From Calothrix anomala FACHB-343 (GTDB lineage Bacteria; Cyanobacteriota; Cyanobacteriia; Cyanobacteriales; Nostocaceae), in NCBI RefSeq assembly GCF_014696435.1, contig NZ_JACJQG010000038.1, forward strand, positions 1-64,000: a stretch of DNA of 64,000 nucleotides. Direction: 5' to 3'. The stretch's first letter is position 1, and each line of letters starts with the position of its first letter. Positions 18,742-29,200 of this stretch are shown here, piece by piece. Under the pieces are notes generated by a model. The model worked only from the letters and a program-made list of their open reading frames with translations, was not told the origin of the DNA and made no database searches. Both the position numbers and the translations under genes were made by a program.

Positions 18742-19458
18742 AGTATCAGTACTATTAAGCTGGTTGTAATTAATAATTTAGACTAAAAAAGCTATTATAG
18801 CTGTAACTCTTATTTACACAGAAGCTTTGATAGATAAGCCTTTGGGTATTGGTTTTACATCATAGAATATATATTAGTTAGCAAGTATGTGTTAAATGCT
18901 ACTTTTTGCGATTAAATCCGGAATTTCTAGGAGATTACAGCAGAAATTAATACAAATTAATCAAGAAAAGAGTACCGATATCATTACAGTGCATAAATCA
19001 TTACAAAATTAAACAGGATTTACGCAAAAATTACCAAAAATCTTAATTTATTAACAGGGAACAAGATTTGTATGGCGAGAATAAACTTGGAAACTCAGAG
19101 CGGTTATAAGCCTTGATTTTTCGTTTGATATCGAACATGCTCGAAAAAATAAAGTTGGAAACTCTAATTTAATTAGTCATAGATTTGGACTTCGCTACAA
19201 ATAATAAAGTTGGAAACTGTCACACAGGTATAAGTACTTATCAGTGCCCATTAATTGAGCTTTTGTTTGAGAACATAAAGAGCGATCGCACTCAATCTAT
19301 ATCTACGAGAGAAAATTTTCTGCCATCACTATATCTGGTTCAGATTCTAAAAGCTCACCAGGTTGACAATTCAATACCTTGGAAATCTTGTTTAAGTGTT
19401 ATGGATTTAGTTTTAGCATTAAATTATACTTAAAAAGCTAGTACAATTGAAAACCAAG
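18742..19458. other. 717-bp gene-free region with a three-copy repeat
   Basis: AT-rich. A short open frame at 19185-19433 starts inside the repeat block and has no family resemblance. A degenerate direct repeat with core ATAAAGTTGGAAACT occurs three times (19081-19218). No other structure is recognised. Confidence 0.5.
19081..19218. repeat. Three spaced copies of ATAAA(G/C)TTGGAAACT
   Basis: Copies lie at 19081-19095, 19149-19163 and 19204-19218, all in the same orientation, with offsets of 68 and 55 bases. Each is preceded by a GAT(T/A)TxG-like sequence 20-30 bases upstream, so the unit may be longer but degenerate. They could be protein-binding sites, a decayed repeat array or a transposon end. 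Confidence 0.6.
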
Positions 19459-20649
19459 CTAATTTTTGACATTTGCTGAATTAACTGCGGTTTTCTTGAG
19501 TCTTTCTATCCGGCGTTGGAGAACCTCTACCAGTCCTGAATCTCCCAGGAAAATATAGCCTACTTTTGCTTGACTATAATGCTCCAACGCCTGCTGAGGT
19601 TCATTAATCGCAGCATATACCTGCCCTAAACTATACTGAGCTAATGTCCAATCTTCCATATCTTCTAATCCTTGAACTGAGTCGATCGCTTTGAGATAAT
19701 TGGCTTCTGCTAGACGCACAAGCCCAGTTTGCCAGTAGAGATCGCCTAAAGTACGGTAAATTAGAGACGATTGTTTTCCTTGCTGAATCAAAGATTCTAA
19801 AAGCGCGATCGCTTCACTAGTTAAGCTATAAGTTTTGTAGGTATTGGCAGGCAATTTATAAGCAGAAATCACAGATTCAGGTAAAACATAGTTACCATAA
19901 AAATTCGCCAAACTTAAAGCAGATGCTTCGTTACTCAAAGGTGTAGGAGAAATCTTAGCAGCTTGCGCTTTGACTAAAGTGGCTTCAGATTGACGTAAGA
20001 TAACAAACTCTAGGTTAGAAGCCTTTTGCTGACGATTGGGGGCGATATCTTCCTGAGAAGATTTTCCGGTATTGGTGCTGACAATTAGAGAATAAGGTAG
20101 TCCAGCCTCTAAAGGCTTACCAGCATAAATGATTTGATTTGCCTTGGTTTTGGTTCTCCACATTAAACCTTTTGGCCCTGTTACCTCAACGTTGTATTCT
20201 GTAACTGTAGATACTGGGTTCCAGCGAAGTAGGGGAGTAGCACTCAGCAACAAAGCATGGCGGGGAGTAATTATGTAGGGTATGGAAGCATCAACTCCAC
20301 CCAAAGTTTCCGCAGCTTGAGAACCTCTAAACTCAGTATTTGCCCACTTAATACAAAGCGAACCCATACCTGATACTATCCCTGCTCTAACCAGTACAGG
20401 AGTACCCACACCCGGACATTGAAGATAAACTCTAACTCCTTTGTCTGGAAATATTTGATCGCCTTGATATAACTCCGTTGCGGGGCGAACAGGAAGCCAA
20501 TCTGTGCGTTTTTCGCGTTGGACTCTCACTTTACCTTTGCCAGCAATAGATTGGATGCGGGCAGTTTGGGCAATAGCAGATAATGGTAGGGTGATGATAG
20601 CCAATGTTAGTACCAAAACTGTGAATTTCGGCATTTTCCTGTGATACAT
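19459..20649 (-). CDS. Exported FecR-like/TPR protein
   Basis: 396 residues. The N-terminal signal peptide (VLVLTLAIITLPLSAIAQ) is followed by a FecR-like region (IQSIAGKGKVRVQ, ELYQGDQIFPDKGVRV) at ~32-95. A middle Ig/fibronectin-like part contains LLSATPLLRWNPVST. C-terminal TPRs sit at ~280-390 (YRTLGDLYWQTGLVRLAEAN, QYSLGQVYAAINEPQQALEH). The ATG overlaps the preceding stop codon by one base (TAATG), so the gene is translationally coupled to the TPR membrane gene. Last gene of the caspase/CHAT operon. Function unknown; it is probably a periplasmic scaffold or sensor for the cluster. Confidence 0.85.
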   Translation of the reverse strand: MYHRKMPKFTVLVLTLAIITLPLSAIAQTARIQSIAGKGKVRVQREKRTDWLPVRPATELYQGDQIFPDKGVRVYLQCPGVGTPVLVRAGIVSGMGSLCIKWANTEFRGSQAAETLGGVDASIPYIITPRHALLLSATPLLRWNPVSTVTEYNVEVTGPKGLMWRTKTKANQIIYAGKPLEAGLPYSLIVSTNTGKSSQEDIAPNRQQKASNLEFVILRQSEATLVKAQAAKISPTPLSNEASALSLANFYGNYVLPESVISAYKLPANTYKTYSLTSEAIALLESLIQQGKQSSLIYRTLGDLYWQTGLVRLAEANYLKAIDSVQGLEDMEDWTLAQYSLGQVYAAINEPQQALEHYSQAKVGYIFLGDSGLVEVLQRRIERLKKTAVNSANVKN

Positions 20650-22091
20650 TATTTACCTGTCTCCTGGGGTGTTAAACGCTTTTGAGCGATCGCAGCCCAT
20701 TCATCTTGTTCGGGGATGGTAATATTGGCATACTGGTTGCAAGTTTTCCACTCTGTTAGTGCTGATTTTGGCTCTTTCTGAGCTTCCATCACTTGGGCGA
20801 GGAGACAATGAGGAGCAGCTATTTCATACTTTTCTAAGTTAATTTTTGATTGCAAGTTGATTGCTTCTAATAACTTCGCTTCTGAGTCTGGGTAATTTCC
20901 TTGCTTAAGTCTTGCCCATCCAAGATTTTTGAGAACTGCATATTTAGTTTTCGTATCCAAGGGTTGTTTTTTCTCTGTATCTAATGCTTTGAGTAATAAA
21001 GAAATAGCAGCCGGATAATCTTTTTTCATAATATTAAGTCTTGCCAAATTATTAGTAGCTCCAAGAATGCCTCCTTGAATTGCTAGTTGATATTGAGGGC
21101 GAGCTTTATCTATTAGTTGTAAGTCTTCGTAAAGTAGACCTAATTGAAAATGTGCTTGAGCATCATCGGCGTTGAGTTGAATTGCTCGGTTAAATTGTTC
21201 TTCAGCGCTACTCCAATCACCATTTTTACGGCTTTCAATTCCGGGATTTGTATAAAATTTTGTGGCAATTTGTGGTAAGGATTGCCGAAGGCTAAAGAAA
21301 ATACATACTAGTAGTAATGAACCAAATGCACCTAATTCATGCCAATACTTTTCTGGGATATTAATAGCTTTGAGAAAATTTTTGAGGGCTTCTTGTCCGG
21401 CTTTTGTGAGTGCGCTCCCTGCTACTAACAAGGTGAGAACACTTTGGGCACTGACTGTAAAGGCTCCAAAAGAATCGGGGCCACCTGTAAGAAAGCGAGG
21501 GGCTATATCGCCCATTAAGCCCAAGGACATTGTGAGGAAGGTAACAGAAACAGCACTCCATAGCCAATCAAGGCGATCGCTCCAGGGTGTTGTGGTAGCT
21601 CTGAGAAACCACCACCAATAGGCTTCTTTGGGGCTAAAGCTGGCTCGCCAATCAGCAGATTGGGTAAAAGGTGCGATCGCTCCTGCTTGTTTCCTCAAGG
21701 TTTCATCGAGTTGGCTCAGTTTTTCTAAGCTTTCCCCAGTGGGAGGAGGTAATTCTGGTGAGGTTTTGCTGTTTTCTATTGCAGCCTGGACGCGATCGCG
21801 CGCAATTAGCACATCCAATACCAGAGCAGATAGAGATTGATTATCAGCCGCAGTTCCATTAACAGGTGTTATTGGCGATAATTGATCTGGAGAATTATCT
21901 GTGTCTAGTTTCTCAGCTTCTACAGTTGCCAGCAACTTCTCCTTGGCAGGCTGTTCGGTATCTTCAGATTTAGGGGGAGTGATAGCAGATGGCGTTGCTG
22001 GCTTTGTGGCTTGCACCAATCTTTGTAAGACAGTCGAATACTGTTCAATTGCCTGTTCTAAGGTTGTGGGAGAAATGTTTGGTTCGGGCAT
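20649..22091 (-). CDS. TPR-containing membrane protein
   Basis: 480 residues. Residues 1-~150 are polar and predicted cytoplasmic-type. About three hydrophobic segments lie at ~165-270, including WLWSAVSVTFLTMSLGLMG, VLTLLVAGSALT and LGAFGSLLLVCIFFSL. TPR units follow from ~285 to the end (SAEEQFNRAIQLNADDAQ, HFQLGLLYEDLQLIDKARP, KNLGWARLKQGNYPDSE). The start lies three bases after the CHAT gene stop. TPRs are protein-interaction repeats, so this may be the membrane anchor or receptor for the CHAT and caspase proteins of the operon. That is inferred from position only. Confidence 0.82.
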   Translation of the reverse strand: MPEPNISPTTLEQAIEQYSTVLQRLVQATKPATPSAITPPKSEDTEQPAKEKLLATVEAEKLDTDNSPDQLSPITPVNGTAADNQSLSALVLDVLIARDRVQAAIENSKTSPELPPPTGESLEKLSQLDETLRKQAGAIAPFTQSADWRASFSPKEAYWWWFLRATTTPWSDRLDWLWSAVSVTFLTMSLGLMGDIAPRFLTGGPDSFGAFTVSAQSVLTLLVAGSALTKAGQEALKNFLKAINIPEKYWHELGAFGSLLLVCIFFSLRQSLPQIATKFYTNPGIESRKNGDWSSAEEQFNRAIQLNADDAQAHFQLGLLYEDLQLIDKARPQYQLAIQGGILGATNNLARLNIMKKDYPAAISLLLKALDTEKKQPLDTKTKYAVLKNLGWARLKQGNYPDSEAKLLEAINLQSKINLEKYEIAAPHCLLAQVMEAQKEPKSALTEWKTCNQYANITIPEQDEWAAIAQKRLTPQETGK

Positions 22092-22094
22092 AAT

Positions 22095-25000
22095 CTACAA
22101 TCCATTACCAATGAGAATAAATGGTGCCCAATAGTAGGGATGGCTGAGATTACGAGAAATGCTTGCATCTTGTCCGCTATTACCTGGTGTTAATCTGACA
22201 CTGCTGCGGTCTTTATTGTTGTTGTTTTGCTGATTACCTGCAATCATGGTGAGTTGTGCTTGCCGTAGAGCTTCTGTTTTAGTTATCTTGCCAGTGGCGA
22301 GATTTTGATAAAGATATCGCATTAATTGGCTGGTACTAGCATCATTCACTAACCACAGAGAAGCAATCACAGATTTAGCGCCACTGGTAAGAAAGTAGTA
22401 GCTCAAGCCAGATACTTCAATACCTTCTTTATCTTCTCCACCCCGCGCCGTTTCACAGGCAGATAGCACTACTAGATGAATTCCACCTAAATCAGTTAAG
22501 GTTTTCACTTGGGGAATTTTGAACGGATTACCATCTCCTAAAAGTAGAAAAGAATCATCTGGGTTTTGAGAAATAAATTGAGCGTGGGTAGCAACATGTA
22601 AAATCCGATGATCGATTAGATATTTAAAAGCATCTTTGGTGAAATCTTTGTTGATTAAAGACAAACCTGGATAAATACCATTGGGATTGACTTGACTGCG
22701 GATAATGCCATTAATTTCATCTTGAACATTTGGGAGTGATTTGAAATCGCCAACCTGCTCAGATAAACCTAAAGCCAGTACAGGATCGTTATCAATTTTG
22801 GGCGAAAGTCTATCGCTGGTGTCGGTTAACCCCGCAGTCAAAATTGTCGAAGTATTGAACGATTCAATTAAATATTTTTTACCGTCAAACAGCGCCGCCA
22901 TTGGGATGTAGCGGGTGGAACGGTCAAGAGAAAACACCAAATTCTGAATATGATTACTGTCTAACTCGGCTCGTAACGGTGCAACTAACCACTGATAAAG
23001 TTTTTGGCTGACTTTTTGTAACTCTTTGACATCTCCTGGCTGTTCCAGCAATTGCCGAAACTCCACAACTGTTGTAGCTAGTTCCTTGCGTCCTACTGGT
23101 ACAACTTTGCTGTTAAAAACAACTCCTTGTTTCCCGGCTTGAGTACCCCAAACCAGCCAGAGTTTATCTTCCAGCACTAAGGGATAAATTAACACCGTCT
23201 TGGGTTGGGATTGAACTACTTTTTGGGCTGCAACTGTGAGTTCTTCTTGCTGAATTTGAGCCGGATCTCTTTGGCGTTGTTGCTTGGCTAAAGCTCTGAG
23301 TTTGTCTGCTTCCTTGTTAAATTCTGCATTAGCTTGATCCCGTAAAGCTCGCAGTTGCTCGCGTTCTGAGCAATAGGGGGGTTTGCGTTCGCATTCAGTT
23401 AGTTTTAGGCCCAGATTCACCAGATTATTGTAAGGTGGAACTACACGCGATTCCACCGGAGTTAGGGGACTGCCTTGAGTTTCGCCACCTGCTCTAGTAT
23501 CTCTGGTATAGTCTCGCAGTTCTTGAATTTTTAATAGTTCCAAGACTTGTTGGGCTTCGAGAACTCGTCCTTGGGAGAGTAACAAGTCAGCTAAACTGCG
23601 ATAACTATTTGCCACAGTTTGAGTATATGACTCTTGCTGCTCACGGGGTAATGTACGGATATCCTGTCGGATACCTTCACGCACATTCACTGATTGTTTG
23701 TAGAAGACAATGGCTAATTCTAGTTCTTTGTGTTTTTCTAGTGTTAAGCCAATGTTAGCTAGTGTAAGTCCTTCTCCTGCGCGATCGCCGATTTCGCGAA
23801 AAATAGCCAGAGACTGCTGGAAGAACTCGATGGCTTTGGCATATTGCCCCAGGTAATTGTAAGCATTGCCCAGATTCATCAGCGAGTTGGATTCGCCATT
23901 TTTATCGTCGATGTCGCGCATAATCACCAGAGACTGCTGGTAGAATTCGATGGCTTTGGCATATTGCCCTAGGAATATATAATCATTGCCCAGATTCATC
24001 AACGAGGAAGCTTCGCCATTTTTATCGCCGATATCGCGCACAATCACCAGAGACTGCTGGTTAAACTCGATGGCTTTGGCATATTGCCCTAGAAATATAT
24101 AAGCAGTGCCCAAATTATTCAGCGAGGAAGCTTCGCCATTTTTATCGCCGATATCGCGCACAATCACCAGAGACTGCTGGTAGAACTCGATGGCTTTAGC
24201 ATATTGCCCTAGGTAATTGTAAGCATTGCCCAAATTATTCAGCGAGGAAGCTTCGCCATTTTTATCGCCAATATCGCGTCTAATCACCAGAGACTGCTGG
24301 TAGAACTCGATGGCTTTAGCATATTGCCCTACGGATCTATAAGCATTGCCCAGACCCATCAGCGAAGAGGCTTCGCCATTTTTATCGCCGATATCACGAA
24401 AAATTACCAGAGACTGCTGTAAGAACTCGATGGCTTTGGCATATTGCCCTAGAAATATATAAGCAGTGCCCAAATTATTCAGCGAGGAAGCTTCGCCATT
24501 TTTATCGCCAATATCGCGTCTATTCACCAGAGACTGTTGTAAGAACTCGATGGCTTTGGCATATTGCCCTAGGGATATATAAGCATTGCCCAGATTCATC
24601 AACGAGGAAGCTTCGCTCTTTTTATCGCCGATATCGCGAAAAATTACCAGAGACATCTGTAAGAACTCGATGGCCTTGGCATATTGCCCTTGGGATTGGT
24701 CAACAGTGCCCAGATTCATCAGCGACTTAGCTTCGCCATTTTTATCGCCGATATCGCGAAAAATCACCAGAGACTGCTGGTAGAACTCGATGGCTTTGGC
24801 ATATTGCCCTAGGTAATTGTAAGCATTGCCCAAATTATTCAGCGAGGAAGCTTCGCCATTTTTATCGCCGATATCGCGAAAAATTACCAGAGACTGCTGG
24901 TTAAACTCGATGGCTTTGGCATATTGCCTTAGGGATATATAAGCAGTGCCCAAATTATTCAGCGAGGAAGCTTCGCCATTTTTATCGCCGATATCGCGCA

Positions 25001-26189
25001 CAATCACCAGAGACTGCTGTAAGAACTCGATGGCTTTGGCATATTGCCCTAGGTAATTGTAAGCATTGCCCAGAACCATCAGCGAGGAAGCTTCGCCATT
25101 TTTATCGCCGATATCGCGCACAATCACCAGAGACTGCTGTAAGAACTCGATGGCTTTGGCATATTGCCCTAGGGATATATAAGCATTACCCACATTCATC
25201 AGCGAGGAAGCTTCGCCATTTTTATCGCCGATATCGCGAAAAATTACCAGAGACTGCTGGTTAAACTCGATGGCTTTGGCATATTGCCCTAGGGATATAT
25301 AAGCATTGCCCACATTCATCAGCAACTTAGCTTCGCCATTTTTATCGCCAATATCGCGAACAATCACCAGAGACTGCTGGTAGAACTCGATGGCTTTGGC
25401 ATATTGCCCCAGGTAATTGTAAGCATTGCCCACATTCATCAGCGAGGAAGCTTCGCCATTTTTATCGCCAATATCGCGAACAATCACCAGAGACTGCTGG
25501 TTAAACTCGATGGCTTTAGCATATTGCCCTAGGTAATTGTAAGCATTGCCCAGACTCATCAGCGAGGAGGCTTCGCTATTTTTATCGCCGATATCACGAA
25601 AAATTACCAGAGACTGTTGTAAGAACTCGATGGCTTTGGCATATTGCCCTAGGTAATTGTAAGCATTGCCCAGAACCATCAGCGAAGAGGCTTCGCCATT
25701 TTTATCGCCAATATCGCGAAAAATCACCAGAGACTGCTGGTTAAACTCGATGGCTTTGGCATATTGCCCTAGATAATTGTAAGCATTGCCCAGATTCATC
25801 AACGACTTAGCTTCGCCATTTTTATCGCCGATATCGCGAAAAATCACCAGAGACTGCTGGTTAAACTCGATGGCTTTGGCATATTGCCCTAGGGATATAT
25901 AAGCATTGCCCAGATTTCCTAGCGACTTAGCTTCGCCATTGCGATTTTTCAGTTCTCGATAAATTGCTAACGCCTGTTGCCAAGATTGAATAGCCGCTTG
26001 ATATTGACTGATATAAAATTGTTGGCGTCCTTGCTGCAATAGCCTGTCAGCCTCTGCTGTTTTGTCTTGGCTCGTCTGTGCTTGTACTGAGTTAGAGAGG
26101 GGATAAACGTAAGTTAGCAACAGTGAGGGAATCAGCGCCAGCAGCAGTTGCAATGTGAATAAGCCAACCAGCTTGAGTTTGAAAGACAT
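22095..26189 (-). CDS. Exported TPR-CHAT caspase-like protein, long repeat array
   Basis: 1,364 residues from the ATG at 26189 (MSFKLKLVGLF); a TTG five codons upstream is possible. A signal peptide ends near NSVQAQTSQ. About 19 TPR units of exactly 40 residues follow, with consensus GQYAKAIEFxQQSLVI-RDIGDKNGEASSL. Then comes an alpha-helical linker and a C-terminal CHAT domain (caspase HetF associated with TPRs). Its catalytic pair is the second His of HVATHAQF and the Cys of LSACETARGG. CHAT domains are cysteine proteases of the caspase/separase fold. TPR-CHAT proteins can be activated by partner binding, as in the type III-E CRISPR protease. Second CHAT gene of the operon, 97 bases after its paralogue. 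Confidence 0.93.
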   Translation of the reverse strand: MSFKLKLVGLFTLQLLLALIPSLLLTYVYPLSNSVQAQTSQDKTAEADRLLQQGRQQFYISQYQAAIQSWQQALAIYRELKNRNGEAKSLGNLGNAYISLGQYAKAIEFNQQSLVIFRDIGDKNGEAKSLMNLGNAYNYLGQYAKAIEFNQQSLVIFRDIGDKNGEASSLMVLGNAYNYLGQYAKAIEFLQQSLVIFRDIGDKNSEASSLMSLGNAYNYLGQYAKAIEFNQQSLVIVRDIGDKNGEASSLMNVGNAYNYLGQYAKAIEFYQQSLVIVRDIGDKNGEAKLLMNVGNAYISLGQYAKAIEFNQQSLVIFRDIGDKNGEASSLMNVGNAYISLGQYAKAIEFLQQSLVIVRDIGDKNGEASSLMVLGNAYNYLGQYAKAIEFLQQSLVIVRDIGDKNGEASSLNNLGTAYISLRQYAKAIEFNQQSLVIFRDIGDKNGEASSLNNLGNAYNYLGQYAKAIEFYQQSLVIFRDIGDKNGEAKSLMNLGTVDQSQGQYAKAIEFLQMSLVIFRDIGDKKSEASSLMNLGNAYISLGQYAKAIEFLQQSLVNRRDIGDKNGEASSLNNLGTAYIFLGQYAKAIEFLQQSLVIFRDIGDKNGEASSLMGLGNAYRSVGQYAKAIEFYQQSLVIRRDIGDKNGEASSLNNLGNAYNYLGQYAKAIEFYQQSLVIVRDIGDKNGEASSLNNLGTAYIFLGQYAKAIEFNQQSLVIVRDIGDKNGEASSLMNLGNDYIFLGQYAKAIEFYQQSLVIMRDIDDKNGESNSLMNLGNAYNYLGQYAKAIEFFQQSLAIFREIGDRAGEGLTLANIGLTLEKHKELELAIVFYKQSVNVREGIRQDIRTLPREQQESYTQTVANSYRSLADLLLSQGRVLEAQQVLELLKIQELRDYTRDTRAGGETQGSPLTPVESRVVPPYNNLVNLGLKLTECERKPPYCSEREQLRALRDQANAEFNKEADKLRALAKQQRQRDPAQIQQEELTVAAQKVVQSQPKTVLIYPLVLEDKLWLVWGTQAGKQGVVFNSKVVPVGRKELATTVVEFRQLLEQPGDVKELQKVSQKLYQWLVAPLRAELDSNHIQNLVFSLDRSTRYIPMAALFDGKKYLIESFNTSTILTAGLTDTSDRLSPKIDNDPVLALGLSEQVGDFKSLPNVQDEINGIIRSQVNPNGIYPGLSLINKDFTKDAFKYLIDHRILHVATHAQFISQNPDDSFLLLGDGNPFKIPQVKTLTDLGGIHLVVLSACETARGGEDKEGIEVSGLSYYFLTSGAKSVIASLWLVNDASTSQLMRYLYQNLATGKITKTEALRQAQLTMIAGNQQNNNNKDRSSVRLTPGNSGQDASISRNLSHPYYWAPFILIGNGL
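23821..25980. repeat. 120-bp tandem repeat array within the CHAT gene (18 units)
   Basis: Eighteen consecutive 120-bp units run without a single insertion or deletion, encoding 40-residue TPRs. Many neighbouring units differ at only a few positions, which suggests recent amplification or gene conversion. Confidence 0.92.
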
Positions 26190-26285
26190 TGCATTTAATA
26201 CCAATAAAATTACTAGTAATTTTATTTACATTATATCTTAAGTGGGCTTTAGTTGTGTTATGCTGTCGCTCACACAGTTCCTGAT

Positions 26286-29200
26286 TTACAACCCATTGCC
26301 AATAAGAATAAATGGTGCCCAGTAGTAAGGGTGACTGAGATTGCGAGAAATGCTGGCAGCTTGTCCGCTATTTCCTGGTGTAAATCTCACACTACTTCGG
26401 TCTTTGCTGTCGCTGCTTTGGTTCTTACCTGTAATTAGGGCAATCTGAGCCTCGCGGATGGCTTCAGCTTTGGTGATGTTGCCTGATTTCAGCCGTGCAT
26501 ATAAAGTATCCATCAAAGTTTGAGTACCGCCATCATTCACTTCCCACAAAGAAGCAATCGAAGCTCTAACTCCTGTGCGCTGGAGTTGGTAGCCAAACCC
26601 CAGTATTTCCAAACCAGTACCCAGTTCTCCACCCAGCGCTGTTTGGCAAGCACTCAGTACCACCAGGGTAACATCGGGCAACTTCCACTCCTCAATTTCT
26701 TTGAGGTTAATCCGATTTCCATCACCCATAAGGATAAAAGAATCTTCCGGCGCACCTTTAACAAAAACAGCATGGGTTGCCATGTGAATAATGCTGTAAT
26801 TTTTAATTTGGGATAAGATGGCATCCCGGTTAAAAGCTTTGTCAAAGAGTTTGGTAGTGTTAGGAATTGCTGCACCTAATCCCTCAACTTCCGTCTTCGC
26901 AAAGCGCAATCCTTGAAAGTCGTAGGTTTGACCTGCTACCTGAACACTATAGCTACCTTGTGTAAATGCTCCTGCCAAAACACGAGGAGCGTTAGTAGGT
27001 TCAGGCTCAAGTTTAGTCAATGCTAAAGCAGTCAGGTAGTTGATTTGATAGCGTTGGGTCAGCCATTGCTTACCGTCATAGAGTGCAGCTAAGGGAATAT
27101 AGCGCATTTGACCGTCAGGTGCATAGATAATTGTCTGCACATCTGCTTGTTGAAGGTCGCTTTCAATTGGCTTAATCAAATGCTCATAAAGCTTTTGGGA
27201 GGATTGCTTAACCTCAGAATTGGGATTTTGCAAATCTTGACGGAAAGTTTGAATCATTTTTTCTAGTTCCGTCCGTTTTATTGCCACCGAACGACGAATT
27301 GGTGGTTTCCCAGGGGGTAACAGCACTAATTCTAGGCGATCGTCCAAAACCAGGGTATAGAATAGGGCGATGCGTTTTCCTAAGCGCTGCAATCGGGTTT
27401 GCAGGTCTTGATAAGCGGGTAAGCTGAGATTTTGCTGTGGGGCAGTTTGTTGTATTTGTTGAGATAGAGCTACCACAGCAGGACTTTTGAGAAACTCGCT
27501 CATCTTTTGGTTAGTCTGCGCCTGGATTTTTTCAATTTCCTGAAGGCGTTGCTGTTGAGTAGGAGTGCGATTTTGCAGTTTGCGGAGGTCGGCTAGTTCA
27601 GCGCCCAGTCGAATGGATGGAGTTTGAATATCTGTATAGTCTTGTAAGATTTTTTGTTCTTGTGGGAATAACTCAATTCCTTTTACAGTTCTCTCGTTGC
27701 CTTGTACATTGCGTAAGTAGTCCTGTAGTTCTTGAACTTTGAGCAAGTCTAGAACTTGCAATGCCTCCATTACTCTATTTTTTTCGAGTAAGAGTGAAGC
27801 TAGATCGCGATAGTTTTGAGCAATAAGATTTCTAGTATAAGAAAATTGATCTTCGCGGGGTAATGTACGAATATCTTGCCGGATATTTTCACGCACATTC
27901 ACTGACTGTTTGTAGAAAACAACTGCTAATTCTGACTGCTTTTGTTTTTCTAGTGTTAAGCCAATGTTAGCTAGTGTAAGTCCTTCTCCTTCGCGATCGC
28001 CGATATTACGTTTAATCACCAGAGACTGCTGGTAGAACTCAATGGCTTTGGCATATTGCCCTAGGAACAAGTAAGCATTACCTAGATTATTCAGCGAGCT
28101 GGATTCGTCATTACGATCACCGATATCACGCTGAATGCTCAGAGACTGTTGGTAGAACTCGATGGCCTTAGTATATTGCCCTAGGGACAAGTAAGCACTG
28201 CCCAGACTTCCTAGGGAGTTGGATTGACCTTGAAGATTGCCGATATTGCGTTTAATAGCCAAAGACTGCTGGAAGAACTCGATGGCTTTGGCATATTGCC
28301 CCAGGGATCTGTAAACACTGCCTAGACCCATCAGTGAAGAAGCTTCGCCATTCTTATCGCCGATATCACGCTGAATACTCAGAGACTGCTGGAAGAACTC
28401 GATGGCTTTGGCATATTGCCCTAGGGATTTGTAAGCAGTACCCAGATTATTCAGCGAGTTAGATTCCCCATTTTTATCGCCGATATCGCGGTAAAGGTTC
28501 AGAGACTGTTGGTAAAACTCGATAGTTTTGGCATATTGCCCTAGATAACTGTAAGCAGTGCCCAGATTTCCTAGCAAGGAAGCTTCACCATTCTTATCGC
28601 CGATATTGCGTTTAATAGCCAGAGACTGTTGGTAAAACTCGATAGTTTTGGCATATTGCCCTAGATAACTGTAAGCATTGCCCAGATTTCCTAGCGAGGA
28701 AGCTTCGCCATTCTTATCGCCGATATCACGCTGAATGCTGAGAGACTGTTGGTAAAACTCAATGGCTTTGGCATATTGCCCTAGATAACTGTAAGCATTG
28801 CCCAGATTTCCTAGCGAGGAAGCTTCGCCATTCTTATCGCCGATATTGCGTTTAATAGCCAAAGATTGCTGGAAGAACTCGATGGCTTTGGCATATTGCC
28901 CTAGAGATCTGTAAGCACTGCCCAGATTATTCAGCGACTTGGCTTCGCCATTCTTATTGCCGATATCGCGCTGAATGCTCAGAGACTGTTGATAAAACTC
29001 AATGGCTTTGGCATATTTTCCTAAGGAACTGTAAGCATTGCCCAGATTATTCAGCGAGTTAGATTCACCATTCTTATCGCCGATATTGCGGTAAATGCTC
29101 AAAGACTGTTGGTAAAATTCGATGGCTTTGGCATATTGCCCTAGCAATCTATAGGCAATGCCCAGATTATTCAGCGAGTTGGATTCACCATTCTTATCGC

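Noticed and set aside
19185-19433. 82-codon rightward open frame after the CHAT operon
   Set aside because: Begins inside the three-copy repeat, lacks a ribosome-binding site, and shows no recognisable motif.
23821-25980. Regular repeats resembling a CRISPR array
   Set aside because: The period is 120 bp with no separate spacers, and the units encode TPRs in one long reading frame.
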